A DNA stretch of 64,000 bases, from assembly GCA_029204225.1 (NCBI GenBank), contig CM055096.1, forward strand, positions 29,380,995 to 29,444,994, read 5' to 3'. The notes beneath the pieces were generated by a model. The model saw nothing but the letters and a program-made list of their open reading frames with translations. It did no database searches and was not told the DNA's origin. This stretch comes from Diphasiastrum complanatum. Its lineage: Eukaryota > Streptophyta > Lycopodiopsida > Lycopodiales > Lycopodiaceae. Shown here piece after piece: positions 60,725-64,000 of the stretch. A program made the position numbers and the translations under genes. How positions within the stretch are numbered: position 1 is the first letter of the stretch; each line of letters opens with the position of its first letter.

Positions 60725-61099
60725 CAAGATGCCATATTGATCAGTACAAGAGCAAAAAAAATGTATTAAGTTCACATAAAAATATCTACATGTAAGAAGC
60801 TATCTTGCAATACATAAGTGAAAAGAGACATGACTTTGATCGCAGTGCTAGGTACTAGGGCAAATCCATGCCATACTAGCCCCAAAGACATCCTACGCAA
60901 AACATTTGGGAGTCCAAGCACCTTACGGCTTGGGCAAATCCATGCCATTCAAGCACATCAAAATCAAACTTTGCAAACATCCCTAGCTTACTCATACAGG
61001 AGCTACACTTCCATTAAAAAAATCCGAACCCTGCAAAGAATAAGAAAGATCAAACTTAATAAGATTTGAAGCATGGAATGTAAGTACTTTTTCGGCTGA

Positions 61100-62765
61100 T
61101 AACTTTCAAAAAAAAAATTGCAATTTATGACGTTACCAATGTCTTAAAGAACTGTACTATGGTATAAAATCCTTTCAAGTCTTTTGTGAGTTCGATATTG
61201 ATAATATTCCACCTTGTACGTGCTCAAATTCTAAACGTTTTAAAGAGTTTATTGATGATAATTTTGGGCATGTTATTTCTATGAATACTAGAATTATCAA
61301 TAGTAATATTTTAAGGAACGACTTGAACAAAGGGCTTAATCATATTCCTTTACGTCAATCTAATATTAATGAGGTTGCTTTGGAACTTTACCATGGTTGG
61401 TTTAAATTGGCTACTTTTTTACCCAATTATCAGAATATGGATCATGATAGCATTGTGGAACATGCCCTAATTTGCAAGCTTGTTGTTACAAACTTTTTAA
61501 AGAACACTAGATGGCTTCATGGTAAAAGAACCACAAAAATGGTTCTAAGGAATGCTATTGATGAACGTGACGGGATTAATTCTGTATGTGAATGGTGTAG
61601 ATAAGGCTCAACATAATTCTTGTTTCATGTGCATCTATTTTGTTAGGAGCTTGGCATTGCAAAGATTATCTAGTCCAGATTTTGCCCCTTTTCCAGAGAT
61701 TGATAACAATATATTGATAATGCTTTGACAATTACTAAGCATACATTTTCTAGTATATTGCTGCATTACATTCTTGCAAAAGAATAATTACCTTTTCTAC
61801 TATGCACTTTTAAAGCACATAAAAATACCTTCAGATGGATTACAAACGCAAATGATTGCTACTTTTCAAAGGTGGCCACATTTCTTTCTAGAGCTCTTGA
61901 TATTCTGTCTCCGCTCCTCATGGAGGGGGTAGGCCTTAAGGTACATTCATACCGGAGTTTCCTAAATGTGGATACCAGCCTATTCTGGCAGTGCAACTCA
62001 TCCACTGCATTTATCTTAATGTGCCAAATAAAATCACTTCTATGTGGTCCATCGACATCTCTTAATGTTATGAAAACATCCTCCTTGATGGCCCGAATGG
62101 ACTTAAGACTATAATACATAAGATGATCTTGTATGCTTTCAAATTCAGCCAAAAAAAGAATTTTGCCTATAAATGAAAACCCAATTATGAGGAATGTAAA
62201 TGGAAGTGGCTAAACAAACCAATTGAAAAATGGACTCATATGGACAAACTACTACTTTGTCAATGGAATGATTTACTGATTGGCCATTGCATTGTGAGAC
62301 TCGAAAACAAAGCTTGGAGACAAGTTTGTGGTATACCCATGGGCTTTGCATATTCCCCTACTTGGTATAACTGGTACCTTTCATTTTATGAATTATGTTT
62401 TATGAAAAGACTTGCCAGACCTGAAAAAATACTTACGGGCGTTCAAGAATATCTTTCGATATATAGATGATATCTGTTTTATTAATAATCATGTTGTGCT
62501 TTTATTTTTGGATAAAGAGCAACCTCATACCCTTGATAATGCTAAATGGATTTATTCTCTGGAGTACTTGACCATAAAAAATGAGGAGTCTAATGACAAT
62601 ACGATAAACTTTTTGAATATTACTACTACCTTTGATTTTGAGTCGGACATTTTTTATATGAAACAGTTTGATAAAAGAAAGGAACTACCGTTTTTTTTTT
62701 TCCAGTTCATACACTTGGCATTCAATAGACCGATCTTTAACTCTTATAAAGTTATCATTGCATAG
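61100..62765 (+). mobile_element. Penelope-like or related reverse transcriptase remnant
   Basis: Plus-strand parts in order: a Cys-containing segment with CTCSNSKRFKEFIDDNFGHV (about 61195-61275), NKGLNHIPLRQSNINEVALE (61330-61390), a possible FRWITNA segment (about 61830), QVCGIPMGFAYSP (about 62325-62365) and the active-site box FRYIDDICFIN (about 62455-62490). The PMG...SP and YIDD boxes are reverse transcriptase motifs B and C; the combination is not LTR-type. The frame changes several times, so it is a dead copy. No GIY-YIG endonuclease is seen. Class is tentative. Confidence 0.5.
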
Positions 62766-62869
62766 ATTATCGCTATTATGTATTGTTGTAGCGATCATAC
62801 TACATTTATCAGTGAAGTCAATGACATTGCTTTGGCATTTAAAAAAATGGCTTTATGAAAGGATTTTCT

Positions 62870-63720
<851 letters not shown>

Positions 63721-63724
63721 TACT

Positions 63725-64000
63725 TTTTTCACAGTCTGCAAAAATGAACTATGTTTCGGCACAGTATGTTCTTTCGTATTTTTCCCAAAAATACGAAATG
63801 ACAATTTGCCAAAAGTTAAACTGTTTTATGGCACCTTCGGTTTTTTCACAATATCTCGAAGTGAGAGAAAAATTTCGAAAGTGAAAAAAAAAATCCCGAA
63901 GGTGGTCTATTTTCAATGAGGAACATTCCCAACCACTTCCAAAACTGCGAAGTGAGAGAATTTGCAATGTCCTCGTTCATGTCAACATTCCCAACTCGTT
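63725..64000. repeat. CGAAGTGAGAG motif cluster at the right edge
   Basis: CGAAGTGAGAGAA occurs near 63857 and 63950, CGAAAGTGA near 63876, CGAAGGTGG near 63897, and the inverse CACCTTCGG near 63832. It resembles the leader arrays of the two gypsy fossils in style, but the element, if any, lies beyond the window. Confidence 0.4.

Overview
The window reads as nuclear DNA of a land plant, most likely a seed-free one such as a fern. The evidence is two PLS-class pentatricopeptide repeat (PPR) genes with spliced plant-only PDF-motif exons, GT-AG introns, plant Ty3/gypsy and Ty1/copia fossils primed by plant tRNAs, a short plant-type telomere repeat, and very long GA/CT microsatellites. Gene density is low. 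The fern assignment is inference; land plant is well supported.

Layout. 1-6.5 kb: a broken Athila/Tat-like gypsy element on the minus strand, with gag, leader, primer site and the start of an LTR. 6.55-13.5 kb: a non-retroelement gene cluster made of a minus-strand gene of unknown function (split by an LTR), a G-box-rich divergent promoter flanked by two matching arrays of alternating-orientation 20-bp motifs, a plus-strand histone H3-like gene followed by Ulp1-like (C48) protease exons, and a convergent minus-strand multi-exon gene with a ubiquitin-like C-terminus. 13.5-17.2 kb: copia scraps and sparse DNA. 17.2-21.5 kb: first copy of a PDF-PPR gene. 22-29.9 kb: a second gypsy fossil with its own leader array, a copia fragment, and three alternating-orientation LTR copies carrying expanded microsatellites. 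29.9-35 kb: gypsy integrase and several LTR pieces. 35-46.3 kb: three copia fossils side by side. 46.4-51.2 kb: second and better-preserved PDF-PPR gene, part of a segmental duplication with 17.2-21.5 kb. 51.2-64 kb: repeat-rich DNA with a 1.6-kb dispersed duplication, a 0.43-kb duplication, a small hairpin-bearing repeat tied to GA tracts, a tRNA-Asp-like sequence and a Penelope-like reverse transcriptase remnant.

How the parts work together. The two PPR loci descend from one gene coding N-terminus, two OSB-type PDF motifs, a PLS PPR array and E1-E2 motifs, followed by a DYW region cut off by a stop shared by both copies. Family knowledge places such proteins in mitochondria or chloroplasts acting on organellar nucleic acid. 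The 8.5-13.5 kb cluster is the most unusual part: a histone-fold protein, a SUMO/ubiquitin-type protease fold and a ubiquitin-like fold lie together under a shared promoter bracketed by two arrays of identical spacing. I see no capsid, polymerase or transposase there and cannot name the system. All splice models and motif calls were made by eye.
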